From a virus: 54,241 nt of DNA. The notes below the pieces were generated by a model. That model worked only from the letters and a program-made list of their open reading frames with translations. It was not told the DNA's origin and did not search any database. Shown piece after piece: positions 6,029-15,156 of this stretch. The position numbers and the translations under genes were made by a program. Position 1 is the stretch's first letter; the number at the start of each line of letters is the position of its first letter. The DNA lies in IMG/VR virus record IMGVR_UViG_3300037139_000049, positions 1 to 54,241 of that record. One strand, 5' to 3'.

Positions 6029-9000
6029 TGCCCCTCTTCCGCAAACAGCGCACAGCCAAGCACGGCCTACGTGTCCTCGCCGCCTCATCGCTCCGGCTGA
6101 ACCTCGAAGACAAGACGGAGGCCAAGCGGCTGCGAGCGCTGCGGCAGGGCTGGCAGTGCGCGGACGCGGAGACGGAGATCTTGACGACGCGAGGTTGGCT
6201 GGGCTATGGCGAGCTGGCCGTGGGTGATATGGCGCTGACGCTCAATCACGAGACCGGCGAGTCCGAATGGCAGCCGGTTGAAGCGGTCAACACCTACGAA
6301 GTCGAGGACGCCGAGATGATCAGCATGGAGGGTCGGTTGCATTCCTCGCTGACCACGACCGGGCACAAGTGGCCCGTGCTGGACAGGCAGAGCGAGTGGA
6401 CATCGGCCGATACTGCCCGCCGACGCGAAAGGCGGCACGGTCTTGAGCCGCAGACCGTACTGGCCGATAGAGCGCCTGCCACGATGGCGCGGCGTATGGT
6501 GTGTTCGGATGCCCTGACGAGCAGGCAGAGTCTTGTGACCGCCGCTCCATGCGTGGACCTACCGCAAGGGGAAGTTCACGACGATGCATTTGTCGAGCTG
6601 GTCGCTTGGTTCTGGACCGAGGGCTATCAGCGACCGACTGGCTACACCGCAATCACGCAGTCCGAGCGCGTAAATCCCGAGTGCGTGAAGCGTATCCGAG
6701 CGGCGCTTACTGAGACGTTCGGGCCAGCGCATGGGACGACAAGGGGCTTGACGCGACCGGCGTGGCGTGAGTCGCGCGATGGCGATTGTGTGGTGTTCGC
6801 ACTCAACCGCTTCGCTGGGCGTCGGCTCATGGCCGTGGCACCTTGCAAGATCGTGGATAGTGGATTCATTCGCTCGCTGACGTTGGCGCAGCTTGAGCTA
6901 TTCGTGCAGACCTCCATTGATGCCGACGGGCACCGCGACGATGGCACGAACGTGGTTCTCACACAGGCGAAGCGAGAGCGTATTGAGCCGCTGATCTTGG
7001 CGGCGATCCTAACTGGGCGCACCCCGCATCTCTACCCGAGACGCAATGGGCAATGGACCGTGCATCTCCGCGACAAGGCAACCGTCTCCCCAGTAGGCGC
7101 GTCGAAGACCGAATGGACCAACCGTGCCAAGGTTGTCCGCAAGCGCTACACAGGCACGGTCTGGTGCCCGACGCTGCCGAACCACACTTGGCTGGCACGA
7201 CGCAATGGCACCGTCTATTACACGGGCAACTCGGATGCGTGGAACTACCGCGACTCGATCGGCGAGCTTCGGTATGCGATCAACTTCCTCGCCAACTCGG
7301 CTGCCCGGATGCGTCTGTTCGTCGGCGTTGAGCCGATGCCAGGCGAAGAGGAGAAGAAGCCGCTCCAACTCTCGGAGTCAAGCGGCATCCCGGCCGAGGT
7401 CGCAACGGAGGCCAGCCTGGCGCTTGCAGACCTGGCCGCCAACGAAGGCACGCGCCGCACGATCATGAAGATGCTCTCGACGAACGTCTCAACGGCCGGC
7501 GAGTGCTTCGTGCTGGGCCGCGTTGATCCCGAGACGAGCGAGGAGACCTGGACGATCCGTTCGCTTGACGAGCTGGCGTTCCAGAACGACGAGTATGAGC
7601 TGCGCGAGATCCCCGATGGCCCGCAGGGGATCATCCCGTGGGTCAAGCTCGATCCGAAGTTGACAACCGCTTCGCGTGTTTGGTTACCGCACCCGCGTTT
7701 CAGCCTGCTGGCGGATTCCTCGATGCGGGCGATGCTGGCCGACAACGAGAGCCTGCTCATCATGCGCCGGATGATCCGCTCAGACTCACGCTCACGGCTC
7801 GGCAGGGGCCTGCTACTGATCCCCGACGAGCTGTCGATCAAGGTCCCCGAGGACGACAACGAAGACCCCGAGGCGGATCCGTTCATGGGCGCGTTGACGC
7901 AGGCGATGATGGAGCCGATCTCAGACGAGGGAGTGGCGAGTGCTGTCGTGCCGATTGTGATTCGCGGGCCTGCGGAGGCGATGAAAGAGCTTCGCAAGAT
8001 CGACCTCCACCAGCCCTATGAAAAGGAGGCGGCGGAAACGCGCGAGGAGCTGATCGGCATCATCGCCACGAGCTTCGACTTGCCCAAGGAGGTGATCATG
8101 GGCACGACCGATCTCAACCACTGGTCGGCGTGGAACGTCGACGACAACACCTTCCGCCACCACATCGAGCCCCATGTCATCGACCTTTGCGATGCGCTGA
8201 CCGGCGGCTACTTCCACCCACGCCTGTTGGCGAACGGCGTGCCGCCCGAGTACGTCAACCGGCTCGTGATCTGGTATGACCCGACGGAGCTCGTTACGCA
8301 TCCCGACCAGACCTCGGACGCGCTGAAGCTGCACGAAAACCTCGTGCTGTCCGATGCGGCGCTGTTGCGGATCGCGGGCTTCTCCGAGGAAGACGCACCA
8401 ACGAAGCAGGAGATCCAGGTGCGGCTGTTGGAGAAGATGCGCCAGTGGCCACCGAACCTCGTGATGGCGTTCTTGCACGCTTGGGACCCCACTCTGACCG
8501 CTCCGGCGATGGCTGGGCCTCCTGCGATCCCTGGCATCTCACCGAAGGGCGTCGAGACTGCACAGGAGCCGGAAGCGATCTTGCCCGGTCGTCCGGGTGC
8601 GCCGCAGATACCAGCCGAGACGAACGGCACGGCTCCCGTTAGTGAAGCCGAGCAGCCACAGATCGGGCCACCCGCCGAACCCATCACTGCTGCTGGCAAC
8701 CCCGAGACAGACCGTCTCAGCCGCAAGTTGGCGCAGATAGACCGGGACCTACGCACAAGGCTTCAGACGGCCGCCAATGCCGCGATGCGCCGCCAGCTTG
8801 AGCGTGTCGGGGCGAACCTCAGAACGAAAGTCGCCAAGGATGAGACGATGCGAACGAAGATCGCGCACCGGCCGAACGAGCGAGTCTCGGCGATCCTCGG
8901 GAAGCAGGCCCTCACCGCGGCTCATATCAGCCCGGAAGACTTGATGGGCAACGACTGGTCTGCCCTCAGAGCGCAGTTCTATGACTGGACGGAGGCCGCG

Positions 9001-9600
9001 CAGAAGCAGGCTGTCGCCACGGCGGTCAGGATCGGCGCTCTGACCGCAGAATCGGATGCTGTGAGGGTTGCTGAGGCCGCGATGATCCAGGGCCGTGACA
9101 AGGCGTGGGCGTGGCTGAGCGAAGCCCTGACGCATCTAGGCGACCATCTGCTGTACAACCCCGACGCCAACGTGGGACCAGCCGAGTGGGGCGATCTGAA
9201 TCCCGATGCGCTGGTGCCGACGGGTACGATCCGCGCGGCACTCGGGATTGCGGGTGGCGGCGACGTGGCCCTTGATCCCGGCGGTGTCACGACGATGGCG
9301 GCAGGCGAAGTGGTCGGGCAGATCGGCACGGGCGCGACGATCACCGAACTGCTCGGCGAAGGTGGCACCGAAGTCGCCGCATACGTTTGGGAACACGGCT
9401 CAATGACGATCCATCCGTTTGAGCCGCACCTAGCGCTCGACGGCGTGCAATTCGTCAACTTTGACGATCCGGTCTTGGCGAATCCCGATGACTGGCCGGA
9501 CAACCAATTTCTGACGCCCGGAGACCACAGCGGGTGTGGATGCGATGCCGTTCCGATCTACGTCACCGCAGAACAGGCCACCGAGTTAGAAACCGCGTAG
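6028..9600 (+). CDS. Portal-MuF fusion protein with intein
   Basis: 1190-residue precursor. Residues 1-43 and 402 to about 870 form the portal, the dodecameric DNA gate at the capsid vertex. Portal signs include WNYRDSIGELRYAINF, ARMRLFVG and the DLNHWSAWNVDDNTFRHHIEPH segment. A Pro/Ala-rich linker leads to a C-terminal MuF-like (SPP1 gp7-type) domain ending in IHPFEPHLALDGVQF and TPGDHSGCGCDAVPIY. An intein occupies residues 44-401; after its removal the protein has 832 residues. Portal-MuF fusions are known in actinophages. The start overlaps the previous stop by one base. Confidence 0.85.
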   Translation: MPLFRKQRTAKHGLRVLAASSLRLNLEDKTEAKRLRALRQGWQCADAETEILTTRGWLGYGELAVGDMALTLNHETGESEWQPVEAVNTYEVEDAEMISMEGRLHSSLTTTGHKWPVLDRQSEWTSADTARRRERRHGLEPQTVLADRAPATMARRMVCSDALTSRQSLVTAAPCVDLPQGEVHDDAFVELVAWFWTEGYQRPTGYTAITQSERVNPECVKRIRAALTETFGPAHGTTRGLTRPAWRESRDGDCVVFALNRFAGRRLMAVAPCKIVDSGFIRSLTLAQLELFVQTSIDADGHRDDGTNVVLTQAKRERIEPLILAAILTGRTPHLYPRRNGQWTVHLRDKATVSPVGASKTEWTNRAKVVRKRYTGTVWCPTLPNHTWLARRNGTVYYTGNSDAWNYRDSIGELRYAINFLANSAARMRLFVGVEPMPGEEEKKPLQLSESSGIPAEVATEASLALADLAANEGTRRTIMKMLSTNVSTAGECFVLGRVDPETSEETWTIRSLDELAFQNDEYELREIPDGPQGIIPWVKLDPKLTTASRVWLPHPRFSLLADSSMRAMLADNESLLIMRRMIRSDSRSRLGRGLLLIPDELSIKVPEDDNEDPEADPFMGALTQAMMEPISDEGVASAVVPIVIRGPAEAMKELRKIDLHQPYEKEAAETREELIGIIATSFDLPKEVIMGTTDLNHWSAWNVDDNTFRHHIEPHVIDLCDALTGGYFHPRLLANGVPPEYVNRLVIWYDPTELVTHPDQTSDALKLHENLVLSDAALLRIAGFSEEDAPTKQEIQVRLLEKMRQWPPNLVMAFLHAWDPTLTAPAMAGPPAIPGISPKGVETAQEPEAILPGRPGAPQIPAETNGTAPVSEAEQPQIGPPAEPITAAGNPETDRLSRKLAQIDRDLRTRLQTAANAAMRRQLERVGANLRTKVAKDETMRTKIAHRPNERVSAILGKQALTAAHISPEDLMGNDWSALRAQFYDWTEAAQKQAVATAVRIGALTAESDAVRVAEAAMIQGRDKAWAWLSEALTHLGDHLLYNPDANVGPAEWGDLNPDALVPTGTIRAALGIAGGGDVALDPGGVTTMAAGEVVGQIGTGATITELLGEGGTEVAAYVWEHGSMTIHPFEPHLALDGVQFVNFDDPVLANPDDWPDNQFLTPGDHSGCGCDAVPIYVTAEQATELETA
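6157..7230 (+). other. LAGLIDADG intein inside the portal gene
   Basis: 358-residue protein-splicing element. It begins with Cys44 (CADAETEILTTRGWLGYGEL, block A), carries TTTGHKW as the block B T..H motif, and ends TWLARRNGTVYYTGN before Ser402. The penultimate residue is Gly rather than His, seen in some inteins. The two LAGLIDADG helices are LVAWFWTEGY (near 6600-6630) and LFVQTSIDADGH (near 6900-6935), so it is a full-length intein with its own homing endonuclease. Ser at +1 is a valid splice nucleophile. Confidence 0.88.
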
Positions 9601-9618
9601 CATGAGACAGGAGGCACC

Positions 9619-11742
9619 ATGAAGCAGCGAAAGCTATCCACCGGCCAGCCACGCTCGGCCCTCATCGCCTCCTATGCGGCCGCGGTTCCACCGCCCGCAC
9701 CCGAGAAGACGCCGCCACCGCCTGCGGATGACAAAGCACCACCGGAGCCCGACGCCAAGCCCGAAGGCCCCGACCTCGACGCCGACGTTGACGTGACCAA
9801 GGCCATCGACGCCGCTATCAAGGCTCAGGAAGCCGACCCGGACAAAGCCGACCCGAACGACGAGAAGGTGCTGAAGCTACTCAACGAAGCCAAGGCAGCG
9901 CAGGCGGCTGACACGGAGGACACGGCCAAAGAGTCAGCGGCACCGCCCGAGAAGGTGCCACCACCTGCCAAGGCTCCCCCGGCCGAGGTCAAGACGGCGG
10001 CAACCCAAGCCCCGGTCGTCGTACCGCCCGCCACGGCCGACAAACCCGCGAACCCCGTTGATGAGAACGGCAACGTGGACGACGAACACCCCTGCACACG
10101 CCCGGACTGCGGACACTTGGCCTCAGCGCACGAAGACCTGCCCGCTGGCGATAACACCGGCAAATGCACGATGGGTGGCTGTCATTGCCCGGCGATGGAA
10201 GTGGCCTCAGAACAGGACGAACCGGAATCCGAAGACGCCTCGGATATGGAGGCACCGGCCGGCGCAGGCGACGATGAGCAGAAGACGGCCATCGGCCAGC
10301 CCGTCCCCGTGGCACCAATCGACGATGCTGCCGCGCAGGAACAGAACCCACCGCCGCCGGTTGAGAGTGGCGAAGCGATCGGGCCAGCCTTTACTGCTGT
10401 GCTCATCATCGAGGGCCAGCCAACGGGTGACGGCCGGGAAATCAGCCCGCAGGCGTTGACATGGCGCACCCCGCCGATCCCGCTGATGTTCCTGAAGACC
10501 GAGACGCACGATCCCGAGGGCTTCGATATGAACGACCCGGCTGTGATCGGCGGCAATATCACGTCCGTCACGCGCGAACAGGGCGAGGGTGACACGCAAC
10601 TGCTGATCGGCAAGGGCAACCTTCTGACGACCGAAGACGGCATCTACGCCGCCGAAGTGATCGAGGGGATGGGCCGCATGGGGATCAGCGCAGACGTGTC
10701 CGTCGGTGATGTGGACATCTCGGTTGGTGACGTGGACGAGATTGGCTTCCCGACGGACATCACGGAAACGCTCACCACGGGCACGCTCATGGGTGCCACT
10801 GTCTGCCCGTTCCCGGCGTTCGAGGGTTGCTACATCGTGCTCGGCGACGAGCTGCCCGGTGCTGAGCCGAAGCAGATCGAGCAGGCCGTGGAAGCCCCCG
10901 AGCAGATCACGGCCGGCGGCATGTTGATCCACTGGATGTCCGAGACGGAGTGCGAGCCGTGCCAGCAGGGTTTTGAGGTCATCACAGCGTCAGGGGCAGG
11001 GCCTACGCGCCCCCCGGCCGCATGGTTCGCTGATCCGGGCTTCACCGAGGACGATGGGCGGCTGGTGGAGATTCTCGGCAAGCACGGCCAGCGCGAAGAC
11101 AAGTACGCCTGTCCGATCACCGTCGATGATGATGGGCGCGTTTACGGGCACCTTGCGGCATGGGGAACGTGCCATTCCGGCAAGCCTGGCCGCTGCGTGA
11201 CTGCACCGCACTCGGCCAGCGACTACGCCCACTTCAAGCACGGCTACGTCATCACGGCCGAGGGCGAGAAGATCCGCGTCGGCTCGATCACCGCTGACAC
11301 CGGCCACGCGAATCTCCAGTTCGGTCCCTATGCGGCGATGGGTCACTACGACAACACGGGCTATCAGGTCGCGGACGTGAACGCGGGCGAGGACGCCTAC
11401 GGCATCTGGCTTGCCGGAGCGGTTCGGCCCGACGCAACCGAGGAGCAGCTACGCAAGCTCATCGCGTCATCGCAGTCTGGGGACTGGCGCGAGATCGCTG
11501 GCCAGCTTGAGCTTGTCGCCTCGCTCTGTGTCCCGCTACCAGGATTCCCATTGGCTGTGGTTGAGGAGGCGTTCGTCGCTCATGGCCAGTTGGAGACGGT
11601 CACGGCGGCCGGTGCGAACGTTATGGCTCGGCTCAAGATGCCCGCTGAGCCCGTCGAGGTTGACCTGTTGAAGCTGGCCGCTCCGACGTTGACCCGGTTG
11701 GTTCGTGAGGATGCGCGGGAGCGGATCGGGGCGCTGGGATGA
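9619..11742 (+). CDS. Capsid maturation protease / scaffold protein
   Basis: 707 residues, preceded by acaggaggcacc. A long Pro/Glu/Ala-rich acidic region (residues 20-150) is scaffold-like. A CTRPDCGH...CTMGGCHCP zinc-knuckle lies near residues 158-195. The protease-type domain (about 255-415) has FTAVLIIEGQPTGDGREI, LTWRTPPIPLMFLKTETHD and GRMGISADVSVG. The C-terminal region (about 490-650) carries RVYGHLAAWGTCHSGKPGRC and GDWREIAGQLELVASL, as I recall from actinophage head proteases. It lies between portal and capsid, the normal place. Confidence 0.78.
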   Translation: MKQRKLSTGQPRSALIASYAAAVPPPAPEKTPPPPADDKAPPEPDAKPEGPDLDADVDVTKAIDAAIKAQEADPDKADPNDEKVLKLLNEAKAAQAADTEDTAKESAAPPEKVPPPAKAPPAEVKTAATQAPVVVPPATADKPANPVDENGNVDDEHPCTRPDCGHLASAHEDLPAGDNTGKCTMGGCHCPAMEVASEQDEPESEDASDMEAPAGAGDDEQKTAIGQPVPVAPIDDAAAQEQNPPPPVESGEAIGPAFTAVLIIEGQPTGDGREISPQALTWRTPPIPLMFLKTETHDPEGFDMNDPAVIGGNITSVTREQGEGDTQLLIGKGNLLTTEDGIYAAEVIEGMGRMGISADVSVGDVDISVGDVDEIGFPTDITETLTTGTLMGATVCPFPAFEGCYIVLGDELPGAEPKQIEQAVEAPEQITAGGMLIHWMSETECEPCQQGFEVITASGAGPTRPPAAWFADPGFTEDDGRLVEILGKHGQREDKYACPITVDDDGRVYGHLAAWGTCHSGKPGRCVTAPHSASDYAHFKHGYVITAEGEKIRVGSITADTGHANLQFGPYAAMGHYDNTGYQVADVNAGEDAYGIWLAGAVRPDATEEQLRKLIASSQSGDWREIAGQLELVASLCVPLPGFPLAVVEEAFVAHGQLETVTAAGANVMARLKMPAEPVEVDLLKLAAPTLTRLVREDARERIGALG

Positions 11743-11918
11743 GGCGCCTACGTGAAGCATGGCTGGTACTGATTGGCCGAACGAAGACCCTTGAGCGAGG
11801 GACAAGGGAACGCCTAGAGGAGCATCGGGCATTTATGGATACTCCTGAGTGGTGGGAGGCGATGGGCTACGAGCGGATCGCAGACAAGATGCGGGAGGAG
11901 GCAGATGCTACGCTGTAG
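11739..11918 (+). CDS. Small helical protein
   Basis: 59 residues, ATGA overlap with the protease gene. Charged helices (RTKTLERGTRERLEEHR, GYERIADKMREEAD). No family recognised. The -10 box for the next gene lies within its last codons. Confidence 0.5.
   Translation: MRRLREAWLVLIGRTKTLERGTRERLEEHRAFMDTPEWWEAMGYERIADKMREEADATL
11909..11914 (+). promoter_or_regulatory. Leaderless -10 box (TACGCT)
   Basis: TACGCT ends seven bases before the ATG at 11922, the leaderless spacing used elsewhere in this genome. No RBS lies before that ATG. Confidence 0.4.
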
Positions 11919-11921
11919 CGC

Positions 11922-12119
11922 ATGGGCACAACGCGACACCCTGATCCGCCGTTCGGTTATTTGGCGACCGTGCGGAGCCCTGAGCGTATGCCACGGGTAA
12001 TTCGTATCAACATCGCGCCCGAGGCGTGGAAGGCGCTTAGGATCAAGGCCGTGGAAGAGGGCTGTTCTATGGCAACCCTTCTCGGTGATCTTCTGGAATG
12101 GACCGCCAGTGGTTACTGA
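11922..12119 (+). CDS. Ribbon-helix-helix type regulator
   Basis: 65 residues. The second half, RVIRINIAPEAWKALRIKA then SMATLLGDLLEWT, fits strand-helix-helix of the Arc/CopG fold. An internal ATG at 11988 could give a 43-residue form with just the RHH domain. Likely a small regulator within the late operon; target unknown. Confidence 0.6.
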   Translation: MGTTRHPDPPFGYLATVRSPERMPRVIRINIAPEAWKALRIKAVEEGCSMATLLGDLLEWTASGY

Positions 12120-12315
12120 CACTGGTCGCACTCCCTTGGTCTATACGCTGGCCAGCTCGGAGGTTTACCATAGGTCTCGCGACTGCCCAGCGCTTGAGCG
12201 TCGCTCGCGGTCGTCGAAATTACGCATCGGCACGGCAGTTGACCTTAGTCGTGAGCGGTACTTCTGGGGCAGGCGTCGTCCATGCGCCCTATGCGTTGTT
12301 GAGGTGCAGCCATGA
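12109..12315 (+). CDS. Small Cys/His zinc-binding protein
   Basis: 68 residues from a GTG inside the end of the RHH gene. The pattern VYHRSRDCPAL...WGRRRPCALC is a small HxxxxC...CxxC knuckle. The overlapping +2 frame from 12098 lacks any motif and is rejected. Ends with ATGA at 12312. Confidence 0.5.
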   Translation: MVTDTGRTPLVYTLASSEVYHRSRDCPALERRSRSSKLRIGTAVDLSRERYFWGRRRPCALCVVEVQP

Positions 12316-12383
12316 GCGAACGTGATGAAGGGCAACGGCGAGGTAACATGGAGCATCGGGGTGCCAGCCATCACGCAAGATAG
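12312..12383 (+). CDS. Possible 23-residue peptide
   Basis: ATG overlaps the previous stop (ATGA) and the frame ends at TAG 12381. Very polar. Supported only by coupling; could be a spurious frame. Confidence 0.25.
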   Translation: MSERDEGQRRGNMEHRGASHHAR

Positions 12384-12492
12384 CCGAGCGGTTGTTGCGG
12401 CGGCTCTGGACGCTTCCGTGGATGAGGCACTACGTATCCACCAACGTCTCGAGGATGAGTTCGTACGCCGCACAAGGAGGCAGCATGGCTGA
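12361..12492 (+). CDS. Small helical hypothetical protein
   Basis: 43 residues from GTG; helix SRAVVAAALDASVDEALRIH then QRLEDEFVRRTRRQHG. It ends eight bases into the next gene, whose RBS (aaggagg) lies in its last codons. Fills an otherwise empty gap. Confidence 0.42.
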   Translation: MPAITQDSRAVVAAALDASVDEALRIHQRLEDEFVRRTRRQHG

Positions 12493-12718
12493 CACCATCT
12501 ACCCAACCACGCCGCCCGAGTACATCAGGGCTTGGGTTGAGGCCGAGGCGCAATCGCTGGCGGCGAATCAGCGCGCGACAGAAGCTCAGAACCTCGTCAT
12601 ATTCCTGTCCGAGGAGGCGCACCTAGCGCAGGAGCGGCTCCGCAAGGCATCTAGGCATGCGGAGCAGGTGGACGTTCTTGCCCTACGTGCTGCCGAATCG
12701 AGGAGAGAGACATCATGA
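12485..12718 (+). CDS. Helical hypothetical protein
   Basis: 77 residues; the ATG follows aaggaggcagc, a strong RBS. Long helix (EAEAQSLAANQRATEAQNLV, EEAHLAQERLRKASRHAEQ) with coiled-coil character. Ends with ATGA onto 12715. Function unknown. Confidence 0.6.
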   Translation: MADTIYPTTPPEYIRAWVEAEAQSLAANQRATEAQNLVIFLSEEAHLAQERLRKASRHAEQVDVLALRAAESRRETS

Positions 12719-12939
12719 CCGACGCATGGGCCACAGATGACCAACCACAAGCCGACTCGCTCCCGCCGTTCGATGACGGCGAGGCGAGCCCCGATGACGA
12801 GAAGGTGGCCGCGATCCTCGGTGCAGGCTACCCGCCCTGCTCCACTTGCGGGAAGGCCAGACCGTCGATGACCGCCAAGACTCAGGCCCTTGCGGCGAGC
12901 GGGGCTGAGACTTGTCCAGGGTGCGGGAGGCCGCGGTGA
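12715..12939 (+). CDS. Small zinc-ribbon protein
   Basis: 74 residues. An acidic N-terminus precedes two CxxC knuckles (PPCSTCGKARPS and ETCPGCGRPR), a small zinc ribbon. ATGA overlap upstream and GTGA overlap downstream. Function unknown. Confidence 0.55.
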   Translation: MTDAWATDDQPQADSLPPFDDGEASPDDEKVAAILGAGYPPCSTCGKARPSMTAKTQALAASGAETCPGCGRPR

Positions 12940-13094
12940 GCGCCAAGGAAATCATCGTGATCGATGGTGTTGAGGTCGAGTTTGAGACGACCGACGATGC
13001 CTTTACGGCGGAGCAATCGGAAGACAATCGCAGGTTCGTTGAGTTCGCGATAGCGGAGAGGCGTAGGCGCGATCTAGCCGGCGAGTGGCCATGA
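12936..13094 (+). CDS. Small hypothetical protein
   Basis: 52 residues from GTG. Beta hairpin IIVIDGVEVEFETT then helix DNRRFVEFAIAERRRRDLAG. Overlaps both neighbours by four bases. No family recognised. Confidence 0.5.
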   Translation: MSAKEIIVIDGVEVEFETTDDAFTAEQSEDNRRFVEFAIAERRRRDLAGEWP

Positions 13095-13231
13095 TTTGGC
13101 ACTCATGGACGCCCCTGCGACCGTACTGGCCTAGGGGCACCATTCCGAGACGCGCCCGCACTAGTCGGACATCGGGTGGCCGAGTGTATTGGGTCACCGA
13201 AGGGCAGCGCCGTCTACTTCTCTTTGCATAG
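13091..13231 (+). CDS. Small basic Trp/Arg-rich protein
   Basis: 46 residues, ATGA overlap with the previous gene. Arg- and Trp-rich (MIWHSWTPLRPYWPRG). The -35 box of the capsid promoter lies in its last codons. Possibly translated; no family. Confidence 0.4.
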   Translation: MIWHSWTPLRPYWPRGTIPRRARTSRTSGGRVYWVTEGQRRLLLFA

Positions 13232-13251
13232 CCGCACGTAGGCCCTATACT
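13224..13251 (+). promoter_or_regulatory. Capsid gene promoter (TTGCAT-N16-TATACT)
   Basis: TTGCAT at 13224-13229 and TATACT at 13246-13251 are separated by 16 bases: a strong sigma-70-type promoter. It leaves an untranslated leader of about 95 bases before the capsid ATG at 13353, which has an aggag RBS. This is one of the few late genes with a long leader, so extra capsid expression is likely. Confidence 0.65.
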
Positions 13252-13352
13252 CACGGGCAACAGCAGTCTCGTCGCCATAGGCGGCTCCTGAACGCGGCGC
13301 TATAAGCCACCCGCGCTCGCCATATCCTCACACGAGCACAGGAGCAGTCACA

Positions 13353-15116
13353 ATGGACGAGATTCGTGAGCTACAAGGCAGGCTCGCCGAGCTGAGCGCA
13401 GAGGAGTTTGCGAAGCTCACTGAACTTGTCAAGGCCAAGGCCGCCGAGATCAACGACGACGACACCTCTGACGAGGCCACGTCGGTCCTCTCGGAGCTGG
13501 GCGACATCACCGATCAGATCGTGGCGGAGAAGACGAGCCGCGAGACGAAGGCTCAGGAGGGCCAGGAAGCCCGCGAGGCTGCCCGCGCACGGATCAACGC
13601 TATCTCCGGCGAGGAGGACGAGGAGGAGACGGCCGAGGAGCCAGAGAAAGACGAGGACGAGCCGGAGGAGGAGAAGGACGAGCCAGAGGCCGAGGCGACC
13701 GAGGAGGCCGAGACCGAGGAGGCTCCCGCCGAGGCCGTTGTCGCATCCGGCAAAAAGGGTGCCGTGCGGAACATGGCCAAACGCAAGCCGACACCGAGCC
13801 CCGAGGCAGTCGAGGAGCCGCGAGGAGCTACCCTGACCGCTTCCGCCGGCTACCAGGCCGGGCGTCCGATCACCGACCGCGAGGACTTGGCGCGAGAGTT
13901 CTGCCAGCAGCTTGAGCGGATGGACCGCCACGGCGGCAGCCAAGGCAAAGTCATCGTCGCCTCAATGGACTGGCGCGACCAGTACCCCGAGGATCGCAAA
14001 ATCGGGGGAAGCGTCGATGAGGCCAACGCGAAGATCGAAGCGGTCTGCGGGCGCACGGCGCAGAAGTACGACCCCGACACCGGAGCCCTCGTCGCAACCG
14101 GCGGCATCTGCCAGCCGGTGAACGTCGACTACACCGTGCCGACGTGGAGCACAGACGAGCGGCCGATCCACGACGCGCTCCCGTCCTTCGAGGCGACACG
14201 AGGCGGGATCAGGTTCGTCCAGCCACCGGACATCGCCGAATGGGAAGCGGCCACGGGGATTTGGACCGAGGCAACAGACGCGGAACCCGGCTCCTCGACG
14301 AAGCCTGTCAAGTCCCTCGCCTGCGGCACGGAAGAATCTGCATATGTCGAGGCGATCTCGACCCGCATCGGCTTCGGCAACATGCAGGCCCGCTTCGCAC
14401 CGGAGCAGGTTGCAGCTAACACGGATATGGCGATGGACGCCGCAGCCCGCGTGGCCGAGGTCAACCTCCTGAACCTGATCCAGACCTCCTGCGTGAAGAC
14501 GATCGAATTCGGCAAGCAGCTCGGGCTCGCCCGCGACCTGCTGGCACAGGTCGACGCTTGCTTGGCGGCCTATCAGTCGATCCACCGCATCCCGCAGTCC
14601 CAAGCCTTCACCGCGATCTTCCCGATCTGGGCGAAGGACATGTTCAGGATGGACATGCTGCGCGAGCAGGCCCACGACAACAGCGGCAGCTTCAACGTGT
14701 GGGAAATCTCAGACGAGCAGATCGACGGCTTCTTCAAGGCCCGCAACGTGAACGTGATCTGGCACCTGGACGGCCAGCCGACCAAAGGTACGACGTTCTA
14801 CAACCAGATCATGGAAGTGCCGGGCGAAACGGCGAAATTCGACTCGACCACGAACAAACTGTGGGAATCGGCCGCCAAAGTCGTCTGGTACTTCTTCGCG
14901 GAGGGGCAGATACAGTTGCTGGACGCGGGACGGCTCGATCTCGGGGTGGTGAGGGACTCCACTTTGGATGCCACGAATGATTATGAGACCTTTATCGAGG
15001 TCTTTGAGAGCATCGCTTTTCGAGGCTTCGCCAAAGGCGCATGGCAGCTAAACAGCGAAGTGCTGGCCTCAGGCGCAACCTCACTGCCCACCACTGGCGC
15101 AGCGAAGAACGTCTAA
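13353..15116 (+). CDS. Major capsid protein with N-terminal scaffold domain
   Basis: 587 residues. Residues 1-160 are helical, then extremely acidic (Glu/Asp blocks near 84-128), like a built-in scaffold (delta) domain removed by the upstream protease. The rest (from about 165) fits an HK97-fold capsid: REDLAREFCQQLERM, PVNVDYTVPTWSTDERPI, GGIRFVQPPDIAEW, RFAPEQVAANTDMAMDAAAR, and IFPIWAKDMFRMDML. It follows the protease with its own promoter. Identification is from fold-typical segments and gene order. Confidence 0.82.
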   Translation: MDEIRELQGRLAELSAEEFAKLTELVKAKAAEINDDDTSDEATSVLSELGDITDQIVAEKTSRETKAQEGQEAREAARARINAISGEEDEEETAEEPEKDEDEPEEEKDEPEAEATEEAETEEAPAEAVVASGKKGAVRNMAKRKPTPSPEAVEEPRGATLTASAGYQAGRPITDREDLAREFCQQLERMDRHGGSQGKVIVASMDWRDQYPEDRKIGGSVDEANAKIEAVCGRTAQKYDPDTGALVATGGICQPVNVDYTVPTWSTDERPIHDALPSFEATRGGIRFVQPPDIAEWEAATGIWTEATDAEPGSSTKPVKSLACGTEESAYVEAISTRIGFGNMQARFAPEQVAANTDMAMDAAARVAEVNLLNLIQTSCVKTIEFGKQLGLARDLLAQVDACLAAYQSIHRIPQSQAFTAIFPIWAKDMFRMDMLREQAHDNSGSFNVWEISDEQIDGFFKARNVNVIWHLDGQPTKGTTFYNQIMEVPGETAKFDSTTNKLWESAAKVVWYFFAEGQIQLLDAGRLDLGVVRDSTLDATNDYETFIEVFESIAFRGFAKGAWQLNSEVLASGATSLPTTGAAKNV

Positions 15117-15156
15117 CCGGGAAAGCTGAGCGAGCACAGGAAAGGAATGGTCTGAG

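Noticed and set aside
12098-12325. 75-residue frame overlapping the small zinc gene
   Set aside because: Lacks any motif; the overlapping GTG frame has a clear Cys/His knuckle and ATGA coupling.
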